Positions 35,674-43,813 of a stretch of DNA of 64,000 bases are shown here, piece after piece (the stretch's first letter is position 1; each line of letters opens with the position of its first letter). A model generated the notes under the pieces. That model was not told the origin of the DNA, ran no database searches, and saw only the letters and a list, made by a program, of their open reading frames with translations. Source of the DNA: Pseudonocardia cypriaca (GTDB lineage: Bacteria > Actinomycetota > Actinomycetes > Mycobacteriales > Pseudonocardiaceae). The stretch covers positions 2,232,001-2,296,000 of the forward strand of contig NZ_VFPH01000001.1 of the NCBI RefSeq assembly GCF_006717045.1, written 5' to 3'. Both the position numbers and the translations under genes were made by a program.

Positions 35674-36036
35674 GTGACGATGGATTGCTGTGGGCAGGAC
35701 CTCACCCCGGCGGTGGCGCTGTTCCGCTCCCTGGCCGACCCGGCGCGGTTGGCGATCGTGCAGCGGCTGGCCCACGGAGAGGCGCGGGTGGTCGATCTGA
35801 CCCGGTCGCTCGGGCTGGCGCAGTCGACGGTGTCGAAACACCTCGCGTGCTTGCGCGACTGCGGGTTGATCGACTTCAGGACGCAGGGGCGTCAGTCGTT
35901 CTACTCGCTGACCCGCCCGGAGCTGATCGACCTGCTGCGCAGCGCCGAGCTGCTGCTCGCGGAGACCGGGGAGGCGGTGGCGCTCTGTCCCGTCTACGGC
36001 GAGGCGGTTGCCGAACCACTGGGTGTGGCGCGGTGA
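35674..36036 (+). CDS. ArsR-family metal sensor, CmtR-like
   Basis: A 120-aa winged-helix repressor. HTH: LGLAQSTVSKHLACLRDCGL. Cys59 and Cys63 within the recognition helix and Cys105 in ALCPVYG reproduce the spacing of M. tuberculosis CmtR (Cys57, Cys61, Cys102), which senses Cd(II)/Pb(II). Additional Cys5-Cys6 lie at the N-terminus. The stop overlaps the start of a cation diffusion facilitator in GTGA. It should repress this pair until the metal binds. Confidence 0.88.
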   Translation: MTMDCCGQDLTPAVALFRSLADPARLAIVQRLAHGEARVVDLTRSLGLAQSTVSKHLACLRDCGLIDFRTQGRQSFYSLTRPELIDLLRSAELLLAETGEAVALCPVYGEAVAEPLGVAR

Positions 36037-36725
36037 GCAGCGTCGGGACGGCCCCGGAGCGCCGCGCGCTGCTGCGGCGCCGGATCCGATGGCTCGTCGC
36101 CGCCACGATCACCTACAACGTCGTCGAAGCCGTCGTGGCGATCGCGGCAGGGACGATCGCGTCGTCGGTCGCGCTCATCGGGTTCGGGCTCGACTCCCTG
36201 ATCGAGGTCAGTTCCGCCGCCGCCGTCGCCTGGCAGTTCGCCGGCCCCGACCCGGAACGCCGCGAGAAGGTGGCGCTGCGCGTGATCGCGGGCTCGTTCT
36301 TCGCGCTCGCCGCCTACGTCACCGTGGAGGCGTTGCGGCCGCTCGTCGCAGGCGACCACCCCGATCACTCCAGCGTCGGGATCGTGCTCGTCGCGATCAG
36401 CGTCGTCGTGATGCCGGTGCTGTCCTGGGCGCAACGCCGGGCGGGTCGCGAGCTGGGCTCGGCGTCGGCCGTCGCCGACTCCAAGCAGACGCTGCTGTGC
36501 ACCTACCTGTCCGCGGCCGTGCTGATCGGGCTCGTCCTGAACTCCGCGCTGGGCTGGTGGTGGGCCGACCCGGTCGTCGCTCTCGGCCTCGCCGCCGTCG
36601 CGATCCGCGAAGGGCGGGAGGCGCTGCGCGGGGAGACCTGCTGCCCGCCCGTCCACCTCGACGAGGACGACGCGCCCGGCGAGACCGGATGCACCGACGG
36701 GTGCTGTACGGAGCTCGGGCGCTGA
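36033..36725 (+). CDS. Cation diffusion facilitator-like transporter with Cys-rich tail
   Basis: A 230-aa membrane protein with five to six hydrophobic segments. It shows the CDF-like IGFGLDSLIEVSSAAAVAW in TM2 and ASAVADSKQTLLCTYLSAA in TM5, where the usual HxxxD has variant residues. The C-terminus has no typical CDF cytoplasmic domain; instead it ends GETCCPP and GCTDGCCTELGR, with five or more Cys suited to soft metal binding. With the CmtR-like regulator, it likely exports Cd, Pb or Zn. Metal choice is inferred. Confidence 0.83.
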   Translation: MSSVGTAPERRALLRRRIRWLVAATITYNVVEAVVAIAAGTIASSVALIGFGLDSLIEVSSAAAVAWQFAGPDPERREKVALRVIAGSFFALAAYVTVEALRPLVAGDHPDHSSVGIVLVAISVVVMPVLSWAQRRAGRELGSASAVADSKQTLLCTYLSAAVLIGLVLNSALGWWWADPVVALGLAAVAIREGREALRGETCCPPVHLDEDDAPGETGCTDGCCTELGR

Positions 36726-36850
36726 CGCGGGGTCCTGTTCCTGGCCGTCGGCCCCTATACGCAACGTCTATCGATGGTCACGCTCCGCGCAATGAGGGTC
36801 CGGGCTGCGCGCCGTCACACAGGGGAGGACACCACGAGAGGAGCGGCGGT

Positions 36851-37888
36851 ATGGGACCAGGCACAAGCGGCGGCATGACCGGCGGCGCGGACGGAGTGGA
36901 CGCGATCCGTGCGGGGGACGAGGCGGCGTTCGGGCGGGCGGTCGGCCGCCACCAGCGCGAGTTGCAGGTGCACTGCTACCGGATGCTCGGCTCCTTCGAG
37001 GAGGCGCGCGACCTCACCCAGGAGACGTTCCTGCGCGCGTGGACCGGGCGCAGCACGTTCCGCGGCGACGCCACGCTGCGCGCGTGGCTCTACCGGATCG
37101 CGACCAACGCCTGCCTGGACTTCCTCGCCAAGCACCCGCGGGAGCCGCTCGGTTCGGACGGGCCCGCGCTGCGGGTGCCGTGGCTGCAGCCATACCCGGA
37201 CGACGGCACGCTCGATCTCGTCGCTGCTGAGCCGACGCCGGACAGCGTCGCGGTCGCGAACGAGACGGTCGAGCTCGCCTTCCTCGCCGCGCTGCAGCAC
37301 CTCAGCCCGAAGGAACGGGCGGTGCTGATCCTGCGGGACGTGCTGGGTTGGTCGGCCCCGGAGGCCGCTGAGGTGCTCGGCGCGAGCGTCGGGGCCGTCA
37401 CGAGCCGGCTGCAGCGCGCTCGGGTGACCATGCGGGTGCACCTGCCGGAGCGGCGGGCCGACTGGAGCGCCGCCACCGAGCCCGGTGCCCAGCTCGCGGT
37501 CGTGCGGCAGCTCATGAGCGCGCTGGAACGAGCGGACGACGACGCGATCGCGGCGCTGCTGCACGAGGACGTGCTGGTGGCGCACCAGGGCCACGCCGGT
37601 GGCAACTCCGAAGCGGTGCCGGTCTGGTACTCGGGCCGCGCGACCGTCATCGAGGGTTGGGCGCCGATCCTGCACGGGCCGCACGCGCAGGACCTGCGGT
37701 TCGTGCTAACCCGCGCGAACAACGCGCCCGCCTACGGCGTCTACGCCAGGGGAGCGGGCAGCGACGGGCCGTTCGAACCGTTCGCCTTCTCCGTGCTGCG
37801 GATCGAGGACGGGCAGATCGTCGAGCTCACCACGTTCGGCGTCGAGATGGTGGCGGCGTTCGGGCTGCCCGCGGCGGTGGCGGCGTGA
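36851..37888 (+). CDS. ECF sigma factor with SnoaL-like domain (SigG type), second copy
   Basis: A 345-aa factor. Region 2: LQVHCYRMLGSFEEARDLTQ then ETFLRAWTG; region 4: LSPKERAVLILRDVLGWSAPE. The C-terminal NTF2-like domain covers about 210-335 with LMSALERADDDAIAALLHED. It is related to but distinct from the copy at 23590-24615, with different partners. The ATG at 36851 has GAGG at suitable distance. No anti-sigma gene is adjacent. Targets unknown. Confidence 0.9.
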   Translation: MGPGTSGGMTGGADGVDAIRAGDEAAFGRAVGRHQRELQVHCYRMLGSFEEARDLTQETFLRAWTGRSTFRGDATLRAWLYRIATNACLDFLAKHPREPLGSDGPALRVPWLQPYPDDGTLDLVAAEPTPDSVAVANETVELAFLAALQHLSPKERAVLILRDVLGWSAPEAAEVLGASVGAVTSRLQRARVTMRVHLPERRADWSAATEPGAQLAVVRQLMSALERADDDAIAALLHEDVLVAHQGHAGGNSEAVPVWYSGRATVIEGWAPILHGPHAQDLRFVLTRANNAPAYGVYARGAGSDGPFEPFAFSVLRIEDGQIVELTTFGVEMVAAFGLPAAVAA

Positions 37889-37998
37889 TCCCCGCCCTGT
37901 CGATCAGGTGACACGAAACGAGCTGGGCCGGCAGCAAACCCCTGCGCGGGTCGGCCGAGGGCCTGGCGGCCCGAGCCGCGTCGGCGCCTGGTCACCGC

Positions 37999-38556
37999 TC
38001 AGATGTCCAGGCGTGGGAGCGTGGGCCACCGGTCGGAAGCCCAGGCGGGCCAGCTCTCGAACGGTATCGGAGGCGGAGGAGGTGAGCAGCCTTGGAGCTC
38101 GTCGGTCGTGGGCGGCGTGAACGAGGTGCGGAACCGCTCGTGGTCGTCGAGCGTCATCTCGAACGTCTCCTCCGGAGCCTCGCGCCACCGCGCCGTTGCT
38201 CGCTTCCTGCGCTCGTCCTCGGGAAGAGTCACGTAGTGCAGCTCGAAGTCGGCGCCGGCGAGGTCGGCGATCGCACGGAGGGCGTATCGCTCCTCGGGGG
38301 ACCAGCAGCCGAAGTCGAGGATCACGGACCCGCCCGCTCGCAACACCTGGTGGGCGACCCAGACGAGCCGGCCTTCCAGAACGTCGCGCTTCCCACCGAA
38401 GTCGGCCCACCGAACCCCGAACAGCGGCAGCATCCACTCGTCGGGTGTCAGCCGCAAGGCACCGCTGGCCCGCTCCAGCTCGCGAGCAAGGGTCGTCTTG
38501 CCCACGCCGGGTAAGCCGACCGTGAGATGCAACTTCGGCTGTGAGCTCACGGGCAT
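37999..38556 (-). CDS. P-loop kinase-like ATPase
   Basis: A 185-aa protein with Walker A LTVGLPGVGKTTLARELE near the N-terminus and a Walker B-like GGSVILDFGCWSPEERYALR. The size and DEWMLPLFG segment suit the AAA_33/zeta-toxin-like small-molecule kinases, such as chloramphenicol phosphotransferase relatives. The C-terminus is Pro-rich (CSPPPPPIPF). A gtg directly precedes the chosen ATG at 38556. Substrate unknown. Confidence 0.78.
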   Translation of the reverse strand: MPVSSQPKLHLTVGLPGVGKTTLARELERASGALRLTPDEWMLPLFGVRWADFGGKRDVLEGRLVWVAHQVLRAGGSVILDFGCWSPEERYALRAIADLAGADFELHYVTLPEDERRKRATARWREAPEETFEMTLDDHERFRTSFTPPTTDELQGCSPPPPPIPFESWPAWASDRWPTLPRLDI

Positions 38557-38575
38557 CACCTCGGGCCGTGGCCCG

Positions 38576-38611
38576 AAAAAAGGTCAGCCCCGGCTCTGCC
38601 GGGGCTGACCT
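38576..38611 (-). terminator. Rho-independent terminator of the tRNA cluster
   Basis: On the minus strand, two 13-base perfect arms (38599-38611 and 38581-38593) with a 5-base loop are followed by six T. The core AGGTCAGCCCCGG is shared with the terminator after the other tRNA-Val at 40195-40227. Confidence 0.88.
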
Positions 38612-38624
38612 GCACCAATGCTGG

Positions 38625-38696
38625 TGGGCGATACTGGGATTGAACCAGTGACCTCTTCCGTGTCAAGGAAGCGCTCTCCCACTGAGCTAATCGCCC
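38625..38696 (-). tRNA. tRNA-Val (GAC)
   Basis: A 72-nt cloverleaf. Acceptor arms GGGCGAT and ATCGCCC pair; the anticodon loop TTGACAC gives anticodon GAC; the T arm has GGTTCAATC. CCA is not encoded in full. Last of the Gly-Cys-Val set, before the terminator. Confidence 0.96.
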
Positions 38697-38697
38697 G

Positions 38698-38769
38698 AGG
38701 CGGAGGCGGGAATCGAACCCGCGTACAGGGCTTTGCAGGCCCTTGCCTAAGCCACTCGGCCACTCCGCC
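38698..38769 (-). tRNA. tRNA-Cys (GCA)
   Basis: A 72-nt cloverleaf with acceptor arms GGCGGAG and CTCCGCC, T loop GGTTCGATTCC, and the anticodon GCA in CCTGCAAAG. Separated from tRNA-Val by a single base. Confidence 0.95.
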
Positions 38770-38846
38770 GGAGTCTGGATCCTCGTCCTTGGAGAGGTCC
38801 GTGGATTTCGATCCGTGGAGGTCCGACGGGACCCGAGGTTCCTCCG

Positions 38847-38919
38847 AGCGGACGACGGGACTCGAACCCGCGACCCTCACCTTGGCAAGGTGATGCGCTA
38901 CCAACTGCGCTACGTCCGC
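38847..38919 (-). tRNA. tRNA-Gly (GCC)
   Basis: A 73-nt cloverleaf with acceptor arms GCGGACG and CGTCCGC, T loop GGTTCGAGTCC, and anticodon GCC in CTTGCCAAG. First gene of the Gly-Cys-Val operon, a common actinobacterial cluster. Confidence 0.96.
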
Positions 38920-39024
38920 GTGTGCAGCGTTTCCGCTGCGGCGATGGGAGAACCTTAGCGCAGGCCCCGAGGGGGTTTCAAACCACCCCCCCTTTGCTGC
39001 GCGAAGGGCCTCTGACCTGCGCGT

Positions 39025-39453
39025 TCAGTCCCGCGCGGGGTCGTTGAGGAGATCGGAGAGGGCCAGGTCGAAGTCGAGCCAGGCGTACTCGCTGCCCGCC
39101 GGCACGGTGAGGTACGTGCGGTGCAGGAAGTCGCCGAGGGTCTTCGCGCACGTCATGAAGACGGCGTGGCCGGACGGCGAGGAGAGCTCGAGCTGCACCT
39201 TGTCCGGGTCGAGCGGCACCGGCTGGACCTGGACGTCACCCGTCCCCGCCGGAGCGATCAGCCCCTCGTGCAGGAGGTCCCGGGCGAACACCCACTCGAC
39301 CGCCGTGGTGGAGCCGGTCCGGAACGACGCCTGCACGGCGTACGGGTCCCGGCTGTTGTAGGTCAGTTCCACATTGACGGGCACCGCCGGGGCGTCCGGG
39401 GCGATCAGTTCGAACACCGCCGGTGAGCAGATGACCGTGTGCTCGTCGCGCAT
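39025..39453 (-). CDS. SsgA-family sporulation/cell-division regulator
   Basis: A 142-aa SALP protein: it has VPVNVELTYNSRDPYAVQAS near residue 22 and VEWVFARDLLHEGL, both hallmarks of the SsgA/SsgB family, which positions division and peptidoglycan remodelling in sporulating actinomycetes. It has no membrane segment. In non-Streptomyces genera a single SsgB-like member is usual, so this may be ssgB, but I cannot separate the subgroups. Its presence supports a mycelial or sporulating actinobacterium. Confidence 0.9.
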   Translation of the reverse strand: MRDEHTVICSPAVFELIAPDAPAVPVNVELTYNSRDPYAVQASFRTGSTTAVEWVFARDLLHEGLIAPAGTGDVQVQPVPLDPDKVQLELSSPSGHAVFMTCAKTLGDFLHRTYLTVPAGSEYAWLDFDLALSDLLNDPARD

Positions 39454-39700
39454 CGTACGTCCTCTTTCTGGGTCCTGCGTGGCTCGTCATGCGGAAAACG
39501 ACTGTCGGTGGAAGGCGTGACGGGTCGAAGTCGGAAGACCCCTCCACGCGGGCCCTCGGTCACTCTGACGGCGCAGTGCCCCACGACGAACGGTTCCGCT
39601 GACGCGACGTGCGGCCAACCCGCGCGCTCCCAATCAGTAGGATTCGGGGCAGGTCGGACGAGGCGGTGGAGAGCTGAGCGGCAACGAGTACGGGAAGCGG

Positions 39701-40087
39701 ATGGGCTTCCGCGCCCGCATCGAGGAGAGGCCCACGCTGCGGCGCACCTACCAGGTGGGTGTCGCCCTGCTGGGAGGACTCGTCCTCGCGGCGGGTGTGA
39801 TCATGATCCCGTACCCCGGCCCCGGCTGGCTCGTCGTGTTCGCGGGCCTCGCGATCCTCTCCACGGAGTTCATCTGGGCCCGTCGCGTGCTCGACTACGC
39901 ACGGGGGAAGTACGACGCCTGGACCGACTGGCTCGGCCGCCAGTCCCTGCTCGTGCGCCTGGTCGTGCTCACCCTCACCGGCCTCGTCGTCGTGGCCACC
40001 CTGTACCTGCTGAACGCCTTCTACCTGGTCGCCACGGTCGTGGGGCTCGAACACTGGACCTGGTTGCAGAGCCCCTTCTTCGCGTGA
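39701..40087 (+). CDS. PGPGW-motif transmembrane protein (TIGR02611 type)
   Basis: A 128-aa membrane protein with three or four hydrophobic helices and the signature MIPYPGPGWLVVFAGLAILS followed by EFIWARRVLDYAR. Function unknown. The ATG at 39701 follows an in-frame stop at about 39680. It lies directly upstream of the tRNA-Val used by the island, on the same strand. Confidence 0.85.
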   Translation: MGFRARIEERPTLRRTYQVGVALLGGLVLAAGVIMIPYPGPGWLVVFAGLAILSTEFIWARRVLDYARGKYDAWTDWLGRQSLLVRLVVLTLTGLVVVATLYLLNAFYLVATVVGLEHWTWLQSPFFA

Positions 40088-40107
40088 GGTAAGGTCTTCG
40101 ACGGCAC

Positions 40108-40179
40108 GGGCGATTAGCTCAGGGGGAGAGCGCTTCGTTCACACCGAAGAGGTCACTGGTTCGATCCCAGTATCGCCCA
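40108..40179 (+). tRNA. tRNA-Val (CAC), island attachment site
   Basis: A 72-nt cloverleaf with acceptor arms GGGCGAT and ATCGCCC and anticodon loop TTCACAC (anticodon CAC). Its 3' end from 40152 onward is part of a 31-bp repeat copied at 51541-51571, so the tRNA is the integration site, and it is left intact. A terminator follows at 40195. Confidence 0.96.
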
Positions 40180-40182
40180 CCG
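40152..40182 (+). repeat. attL: 31-bp direct repeat in tRNA-Val 3' end
   Basis: Identical to 51541-51571. It covers the T arm, the acceptor 3' strand, and three bases beyond the discriminator, the usual crossover region of tyrosine integrases. Confidence 0.9.
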
Positions 40183-40194
40183 CTGTAAGGCCAG

Positions 40195-40227
40195 GTCAGC
40201 CCCGGTATCACCGGGGCTGACTTTTTT
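40195..40227 (+). terminator. Rho-independent terminator after tRNA-Val
   Basis: A perfect 12-bp stem (40195-40206 with 40210-40221), loop ATC, then six T. Core GTCAGCCCCGG is the same as in the terminator of the Gly-Cys-Val cluster. It lies just inside attL, so it came with the element or is part of a re-created tRNA end. Confidence 0.88.
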
Positions 40228-40248
40228 CGTGCCAGCTGTGTGCCAGAT
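40227..40248 (+). repeat. Left copy of 22-bp arm-like direct repeat
   Basis: Contains two GTGCCAG heptamers four bases apart. A copy with one mismatch lies at 51407-51428 in the same orientation, just upstream of the integrase gene. Paired short repeats near both attachment sites fit integrase arm-type or excisionase binding sites. Confidence 0.5.
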
Positions 40249-40269
40249 GCCTCGCCGTGCCATCCGCCG

Positions 40270-40485
40270 TCATCCGGGACCACGCGCCGTGGGGATGGGA
40301 CGAGCGAGTGGTCCAGCTCGCTCAGGTCGACCTTCACCAGGCGGGGACCGACCCGGTAGCCGGTGAGCTGCCTTGGGCCATGTAGCGGCGCAGCGTCCGT
40401 GTGGAGAGGTCGGAGTAAGCCCCCGCAGACAGGTCGACGAGTTGGCGTATGGGAGTCGGCAGCGTGGCTGCGGAGGTTTCGTCCG
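40270..40485 (-). pseudogene. Decayed excisionase-type HTH gene (copy 1)
   Basis: Three reading frames together give an excisionase of the MerR/HTH_17 type: AYSDLSTRTLRRYMAQGS in one frame, LTGYRVGPRLVKVDLSELDH in a second, and ARPIPTARGPG in a third. At least two frameshifts (near 40376 and 40310) break it. The start region is cut by the IS21-type element. It lies between attL and that element, the normal place for xis. A related tail is found at 47578-47700. Confidence 0.65.
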
Positions 40486-40489
40486 ACAC

Positions 40490-42310
40490 CGCTTGTTGGC
40501 GAGTTCTGACACCGCCGGGCACGTGTCGGTGCCGCGGATGTTGGTTTGCGTCGACACCGCTTCCGCGCCCGACGGGTGTCAGGTTGTCCGCTGCTTTGTG
40601 GCTTGGGCCAGACGGTAGGAGTCGGTGCCGGTCTCGAGGATGGTGCCGCCGAAGGTGAGTCGGTCGACGATGGCTGCGCATAGCCGGGGGTCGGTGAAGG
40701 TCTTGGTCCAGCCGCCGAAGGACTCATTGGACGCGATCGCGACCGAGGCCTTCTCCTCACGCTCGGTGAGGACCTGGAAGAGGAGTTCCGCGCCGCGGCG
40801 GTCGAGTTGCATGTAGCCGAGTTCGTCGATGCACAGCAGGTCGACGCGGCCGTAGCGGGCGATGGTCTTCGCCAGCGTCATCTCGTCGGCGGCCTCGACG
40901 AGCTCGTTGGCAAGCTGGGTCGCCAGGGTGTACTTGACCCGGTAGCCGGCCATGGCGGCCTCGGTGCCGAGTGCGATCAGCAGATGGGACTTGCCGGTGC
41001 CGGAGTCCCCGATCAGACAAAGCGGCTGTCCCTTCTGGACCCATTCGCACTTGGCGAGGGTGTGGATCACGGCGGGATCGATGTTGGGGTTGGCGTCGAA
41101 GTCGAAGGCCCGCAGGGACTTCTCGCGGGGGAACTTGGCGGCCTTGATCCGGCGTTCGGACCGGCGTCGGGCGCGATCGTCGCACTCGGCAAGCAATAGT
41201 TCGGCGAGGAACCCGCGGTAAGACATCTGCTCACGCCCCGCCCGGTCGGCGTAGTCGGTGAAGGAGTTGCGGATGGTGGGCATTCGCTCGGCGAGGGAGT
41301 CGACCTCGGGGATAGGGACGAGGTGGTTGCGTCGGAACCAGCCGATCTGCCCCTCGACGCCGCCCTTCTCGTGCGCACCTTGGATTCCGGGCTGGCAATA
41401 GAAGGCTTCGATGCCGTAGTGGGAACGGACGGCGGTCCACCTGTCGGCCTCGACCCGCTGGCGGGAGAACCCGATCACGCTCGCGACGGCGGCCTTGAGG
41501 TTGTCGTAGCGGATCTTCCCGGTCGGCACCCCGCCGAGCACGTTGAAGGCGTGGACGTGACCCTCGAAGAAGGCTTCCTGCCCAGCCGAGGCACTGACCC
41601 TGTGCACGGCCTTGCCCGAGTAGGAGAGCCGAAGGCTGAACAGCGCGCAGGTTACGAGCTCGCCGCGCAGGCGGATGGCGACGTCGCCGAAGTCAACCTC
41701 GGCCTCGCGGCCCGGGAGGTGCTCTTGCGGGATGAACGCGTTGGCAGGTTCCCGTCCGACCTCGACGCGAATCTCACGGCGTCGGGTGGCGACGTACTCG
41801 CGGACCATCCAGTACGACACCACCCCGGCCCCGTCATGTTCGTCAAGCAGTCGATCGAAGATCCGCTTCGCCGTGTGTCGCTGCTTCCGCGGCGCGTCGA
41901 GGTCCGAGCGCAGCCAGTCGTCGATCACCACTCGGTACGCGTCAAGCCGTGAGCCGCGTTTGGGCGGTTGCTTTCTCTCCTTCGGCCATGCAGATTCCAG
42001 CGCCGCTGTCACGGTTCGGAAGCCGACGCCGTGCTTGCGCCGCAGCGCGCGGTTGGACATCCCAGATCGGGCATCCCGTCGGATCGCCGCGTACAGGTCG
42101 ACCCGGGAACGCGGCTGCGTCATCGGTGGCACTCCTGACGTGAGCACGCCGTGGGCACGACTTTCGGCACCGGGCCACCGCCCGGGAACGGTGACCGCAT
42201 GCGACCACAGCCCGGAATCACTGGCCCTACCGAGGTGCCTGGTCATGTGCTGCGCAGGGCTTCGGTGGGCGGTACTGAGTCGGCCCGGAGTGCGGGGTAC
42301 GACCGACGAC
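40490..42310 (-). mobile_element. IS21-type element, internally deleted
   Basis: Limits are approximate, set by where the excisionase and permease remnants on either side stop. It carries one gene that fuses istA to istB in frame. Terminal repeats were not identified with confidence; several GACACCGC/TGTCGGTG motifs near 40477-40560 may belong to the left end. Its right end appears to have cut the permease remnant. Confidence 0.65.
40579..42123 (-). CDS. IstA-IstB in-frame fusion (IS21 transposase plus AAA+ helper)
   Basis: A single 514-aa product. Residues about 1-290 are IstA: HTH SGMSNRALRRKHGVGFRTV, then DDE catalytic residues in EAEVDFGDVAI (D), IRYDNLKAAV (D) and KGGVEGQIGWFRRN (E). 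At about 41235-41270 the frame passes straight into IstB: SYRGFLAELLLAECDDRA, Walker A LIGDSGTGKSHLLIALG and Walker B VDLLCIDELGYM. IstA and IstB are normally separate proteins of about 500 and 250-270 aa, so the C-terminal part of IstA and the first 40 or so residues of IstB are missing. A simple in-frame deletion explains this. Whether it still transposes is unknown. Confidence 0.88.
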   Translation of the reverse strand: MTQPRSRVDLYAAIRRDARSGMSNRALRRKHGVGFRTVTAALESAWPKERKQPPKRGSRLDAYRVVIDDWLRSDLDAPRKQRHTAKRIFDRLLDEHDGAGVVSYWMVREYVATRRREIRVEVGREPANAFIPQEHLPGREAEVDFGDVAIRLRGELVTCALFSLRLSYSGKAVHRVSASAGQEAFFEGHVHAFNVLGGVPTGKIRYDNLKAAVASVIGFSRQRVEADRWTAVRSHYGIEAFYCQPGIQGAHEKGGVEGQIGWFRRNHLVPIPEVDSLAERMPTIRNSFTDYADRAGREQMSYRGFLAELLLAECDDRARRRSERRIKAAKFPREKSLRAFDFDANPNIDPAVIHTLAKCEWVQKGQPLCLIGDSGTGKSHLLIALGTEAAMAGYRVKYTLATQLANELVEAADEMTLAKTIARYGRVDLLCIDELGYMQLDRRGAELLFQVLTEREEKASVAIASNESFGGWTKTFTDPRLCAAIVDRLTFGGTILETGTDSYRLAQATKQRTT

Positions 42311-42517
42311 GGAGCCGATGAGCAGCGAGTAGGCCAGGTCGAGTCCCACTGAAGCCCAGGTCGGTATGACGGCCCGGCCTTGCGTGGTGACGAGCACGCC
42401 CAGGATCAGGCCTGTGATGCCGCCGACGACATCAACCTCGACACCACCTGTCCGCCCCGTGTCCCTGGCGCGACGAAGATCTGCTTGCGCGGTGCCTAAT
42501 CGGTCTTCCCGCAGCAC
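42304..42517 (-). pseudogene. C-terminal fragment of FtsX/MacB-like ABC permease
   Basis: A hydrophobic stretch DVVGGITGLILGVLVTTQGR followed by LDLAYSLLIGSVVG resembles the last two helices of FtsX-like permeases. Similarity stops at about 42304, where the IS21-type element seems to begin, and nothing before it is recognisable. A remnant, not a working gene. Assignment rests on pattern only. Confidence 0.4.
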
Positions 42518-42529
42518 CTCGCGGGCCCC

Positions 42530-43363
42530 TCAGCGTTCGCTGCTGAAGAACCGTAGCAACAGCGGGCCGACGGTCTGTGGGTCGACGACGTGATCCGGCC
42601 CCTCGAGGGTCTCCCGTTGAGCGTGGGGTAGTAGGTCTGCGAGCTCGTCGGCCGCGCGGTCGAAGAAGTCCGAGGGCAGGCCTGCCATGTAGGGGACCGT
42701 GATCGGTCCTCCGGTGGTGACCAGGACCGGTTGGGTGACCGTTGCCAGTCGATCGGCCGGCAATTGGTAGCGGTTGAGGAAGACGCTGTCGTGGACCAGC
42801 GTGGGCGCGAGGGCGACCGAATCCGCCCAATGCGCCGTCTGCTTGCCTGCCGCTTTCCTGGCCGCGATGTTGTCGTCGGAGGCGCCGGTCACGCGCATGA
42901 ACAGTTCGAGAACCTCCTCGTCTCGCCCGGCGTCGAAGGCGCGTCGGGTGTCCGCGATGTACTCCTCGAATCGCGGGCGTATGTCGTCCCCGACCACATA
43001 GGGCACCTCCCACACGGCGATCGTGTCGATGGCTGACCCGGCCGCGGCGGCTTCCAGCGCCAGCGCGCCACCAGAGGACGCCCCGAACAGGTGTGCCGAG
43101 CCGCCCGCCTCCGCGATCAACGCATCCAGGTCCTCGATCTCCCTTTCCACGGCGTAGGGCTCGGTGAAGCCGCTCGCGCCGCGTCCCCGACGGGCATAGT
43201 TGTAAACCGTGAAGTGCTCGGCGAGAGCAGGTACCAAGGGAGCGTTCTCGGCTCCGTCGTCCAGTCCGCCGCCTACCAGGACGACAGCCGGGCCGCTTCC
43301 CTTCCGGTCGTAGGCGATGGTGGTGCCATCGTTTGATGTCACGCGAAAGGCCATCTCGTTCAT
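42530..43363 (-). CDS. Alpha/beta hydrolase
   Basis: A 277-aa protein with the hydrolase fold: GPAVVLVGGGLDDGAENAPL (oxyanion region), nucleophile elbow LFGASSGGALAL (Ser), and a late Asp/His pair in GPDHVVDPQ. It has no signal peptide. It is followed by a DoxX protein and lies downstream of the exporter genes on the same strand, so it may act on the exported drug or its precursor; that is inference. Confidence 0.88.
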   Translation of the reverse strand: MNEMAFRVTSNDGTTIAYDRKGSGPAVVLVGGGLDDGAENAPLVPALAEHFTVYNYARRGRGASGFTEPYAVEREIEDLDALIAEAGGSAHLFGASSGGALALEAAAAGSAIDTIAVWEVPYVVGDDIRPRFEEYIADTRRAFDAGRDEEVLELFMRVTGASDDNIAARKAAGKQTAHWADSVALAPTLVHDSVFLNRYQLPADRLATVTQPVLVTTGGPITVPYMAGLPSDFFDRAADELADLLPHAQRETLEGPDHVVDPQTVGPLLLRFFSSER

Positions 43364-43390
43364 CTCACATCTCCGTTCGAGAGGTTTGTC

Positions 43391-43813
43391 TCAGCGCCTG
43401 AGCAGCGTGCCGACGACGGCCTCGGTGCGCGACCACCGCGCCCTTGCGATCACGGCCGCCACGACGAGAAAGGCGAGCGGCAGCCAAGGGCTCTGCTCGA
43501 GCACGAACTGATCGGTGATGACAGCACCGGTCAGCAATGCCGCCAACCCGAGACTGGCCAGGCCCGCCAGAGCCGGGATCAGAAGTCCAACCCCTCCCGC
43601 GACCTCCAGCGCTCCGACCAGGTACCGGAGCCACTGGCCAGCCCCGATGTCGGCGAACATGTCGACCATGACCGGGTCGCCGGCGAGCTTCGAGATTCCG
43701 CCGCCGCCGATTATCGCCGCCAGCACGACTTGCAGAATCCAGACCCCGATGCTGCTCGCCCGCCCGGGCGTGTGCGCAACGGTTTCCGAGTTGTTCTTGG
43801 GGATGGTGCTCAT
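43391..43813 (-). CDS. DoxX-like membrane protein
   Basis: A 140-aa protein with four hydrophobic helices: VWILQVVLAAIIGGGGISKL, then LRYLVGALEVAGGVGLLIPA and two more. This is the DoxX-like (DUF4870/DoxX_2) pattern. The start is placed at MSTIPKNNSETV, since upstream codons overlap the gap to the exporter. It lies between the exporter permease and the hydrolase on the same strand. Function unknown. Confidence 0.8.
   Translation of the reverse strand: MSTIPKNNSETVAHTPGRASSIGVWILQVVLAAIIGGGGISKLAGDPVMVDMFADIGAGQWLRYLVGALEVAGGVGLLIPALAGLASLGLAALLTGAVITDQFVLEQSPWLPLAFLVVAAVIARARWSRTEAVVGTLLRR

Noticed and set aside
38618..38958. Plus-strand reading frames starting MLVGDTGIEPVTSSVSR across the tRNA cluster
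   Set aside because: These are antisense translations of tRNA-Val, tRNA-Cys and tRNA-Gly, a well-known false protein type.
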